Of a DNA stretch of 33,687 nucleotides, positions 32,884 through 33,687 are shown piece by piece. Below the pieces are notes generated by a model that was not told the DNA's origin, ran no database searches, and saw only the letters and a list, made by a program, of their open reading frames with translations. Every line of letters starts with the position of its first letter. Positions within the stretch are counted from its first letter, which is position 1. The stretch comes from Planctomycetota bacterium (GTDB lineage Bacteria > Planctomycetota > Phycisphaerae > Phycisphaerales > Phycisphaeraceae): positions 1 to 33,687 of the forward strand of contig JAJRRS010000189.1 of NCBI GenBank assembly GCA_024279275.1. The letters are read 5' to 3'. The position numbers were made by a program, and so were the translations under genes.

Positions 32884-33109
32884 GTAAACACAGAGGCACG
32901 GAGACGCAGAGAAAACGGGGGTGGGAGGGTATCCGCAGATTGCGCAGATGACACAGATTAAGAAGGGGCGCGACAAGTCGCGGCGCTTCTTGGGGAAGGT
33001 CACACTGCACTGCATGCGCAATATCTCTTTATCCCAATCTGCGAAATCTGTGTAATCTGCGGATCGCCTCTTTTTGCTCTTCTCTGTGTCTCTGTGCCTC
33101 TGTGTTTAC
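32884..33109. repeat. Nested palindromic composite repeat, copy 2
   Basis: The outer arms (from 32884 and to 33109) match each other for 16 bases exactly, starting GTAAACACAGAGGCAC, and then with few mismatches. The inner GCAGAT-word arms lie at 32931-32964 and 33036-33064. The centre differs from copy 1 and holds the 21-base palindromic repeat (32969-32989) that is also at 15906-15926, so one repeat has entered another. Confidence 0.8.
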
Positions 33110-33113
33110 TTCT

Positions 33114-33446
33114 TCATTTCTTAATTTCCTGCTTTCCCGATTTTCTGATTTTCCCGATTTTCTTATCCTCACGATTCACCGGCGGTAACGGCAGGCGCGG
33201 GATCATTGGGACCAGGTCAAGCCCGCGTCCTGTGTCCCCGACTTCCTGGGAGGGAAGCCGGGGGTCCGTCATCTGGCCGGGACGATCCGCTACCAAGTCC
33301 GTCCACCGGACATACCTTTTGAGCACGTCGTTTCGTGGGGGCAGCCCGCGAGTCCTGGTCCTTTTAATCTTTGGATACTCAGGGTAGCTGTCGATCGTCG
33401 TCGTGAGGTTGTCGGCAGGCCCGGGGGAAATAATTCGGGCCTTCAC
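33114..33446 (-). CDS. Doubtful hypothetical protein
   Basis: An unrecognised 110-residue ORF starting at GTG, rich in Arg, Pro and Lys, with no signal peptide, membrane helix or known motif. The last 17 or so residues (DKKIGKIRKSGKQEIKK) are encoded by a short-word repeat (CCCGATTTT/CTGATTTT, about 33136-33167), so any real gene has had its end replaced. No Shine-Dalgarno precedes the GTG. Third positions are moderately GC-rich, which neither proves nor excludes coding. Confidence 0.25.
   Translation of the reverse strand: MKARIISPGPADNLTTTIDSYPEYPKIKRTRTRGLPPRNDVLKRYVRWTDLVADRPGQMTDPRLPSQEVGDTGRGLDLVPMIPRLPLPPVNREDKKIGKIRKSGKQEIKK
33417..33442. other. Hairpin near the window end
   Basis: AGGCCCG and CGGGCCT form a 7-bp stem over a 12-base loop. 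It overlaps the first codons of the doubtful minus-strand ORF, which argues slightly for a structural rather than coding role. Confidence 0.35.
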
Positions 33447-33687
33447 TTAAGGACGAAGTGCCGTGTTTGTGCGCATGGGGGCGTCTTTGCGAGCCGGTGG
33501 GGTGGTGTAAGTTGAGTTGGCTCGGCTGATAATGAAAAGTGTGTTGTGATATCACTACTGTCCCAACGTTAGTCGAATAATACCAACTGGTTAGCGAATG
33601 AGTCGGTTTGAGTTATGCCGCCCGGGCGTGAAAACACCTGTATTAACGGGGTTTTCTCGAATAGCGAGACGCTCAAGACCTGTAGTA
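33447..33687. other. Unassigned end of the window
   Basis: I see no gene in these 241 bases. It is AT-richer after 33530. It contains a hairpin GAAAACACC (33630-33638) with GGGGTTTTC (33648-33656), one A-G mismatch, and a small CTCG/CGAG stem right after it. It may be the upstream region of a gene beyond the window. Confidence 0.4.

Noticed and set aside
32131..33109. CRISPR array in the repeat-rich kdsC flanks
   Set aside because: Repeats are short variable words arranged as nested inverted arms, not direct repeats with regular unique spacers, and no cas gene is near.
33170..33446. Structured RNA gene (RNase P RNA, tmRNA or SRP RNA) at the window end
   Set aside because: None of the conserved core sequences of these RNAs could be found on either strand.

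Overview
The window looks like a piece of a high-GC planctomycete chromosome, most likely from the class Phycisphaerae. This is inferred from the distal-rod/hook flagellar gene order ending in fliW-csrA-fliC, from a diderm envelope set (P-ring and L-ring genes, Kdo genes, an O/P-type porin with an N-terminal coiled coil), from a GxxExxY nuclease-like gene, and from many short-word intergenic repeats. No ribosomal RNA is present to confirm it. I saw no tRNA, rRNA, CRISPR array or intact insertion sequence.

Region 1 (1-12348, plus strand) is a flagellar operon: a small unknown ORF, flgF, flgG, flgA, flgH, flgI, flgJ (rod-binding part only), flgN-like, flgK, flgL, fliW, csrA and flagellin fliC. 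It builds the distal rod, the P and L rings, the hook-filament junction and the filament. A textbook sigma-54 -24/-12 element lies at bases 2-16, ahead of the whole run, and a second sigma-54-like element lies inside flgL. The fliW-csrA-fliC end carries the parts of the FliW/CsrA/flagellin partner switch. The flagellin Shine-Dalgarno sits as AAGGAG in the hexaloop of a perfect 7-bp hairpin, and csrA has a GGA-loop hairpin in its own leader. An intrinsic terminator follows fliC.

Region 2 (12349-21748) holds a FetAB-type ABC pair, a 97-bp MITE-like element, a GT-C-type membrane glycosyltransferase, and then, on the minus strand, leuS, a GxxExxY gene and a trpG/pabA-type amidotransferase joined by two ATGA overlaps. 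A PfkB-family kinase follows on the plus strand. The GxxExxY gene lies between 32-nt inverted repeats that differ at one position. One arm supplies the last residues and stop codon of leuS.

Region 3 (21749-29896) holds dnaB, a HAL2/CysQ-type phosphatase, a YjfB-like motility protein, a chemoreceptor with an unusual His-rich N-terminal segment and a candidate FliA (sigma-28) promoter, and a porin.

Region 4 (29897-33687) holds scpA, then kdsD and kdsC (arabinose-5-phosphate isomerase and Kdo-8-phosphate phosphatase). kdsC is bracketed by two copies of a nested palindromic repeat. The last 580 bases hold one doubtful minus-strand ORF and little else. The plus strand changes from C-rich to G-rich between about 26 and 30 kb whichever strand is coding, which suggests a replication-skew switch or a rearrangement boundary.
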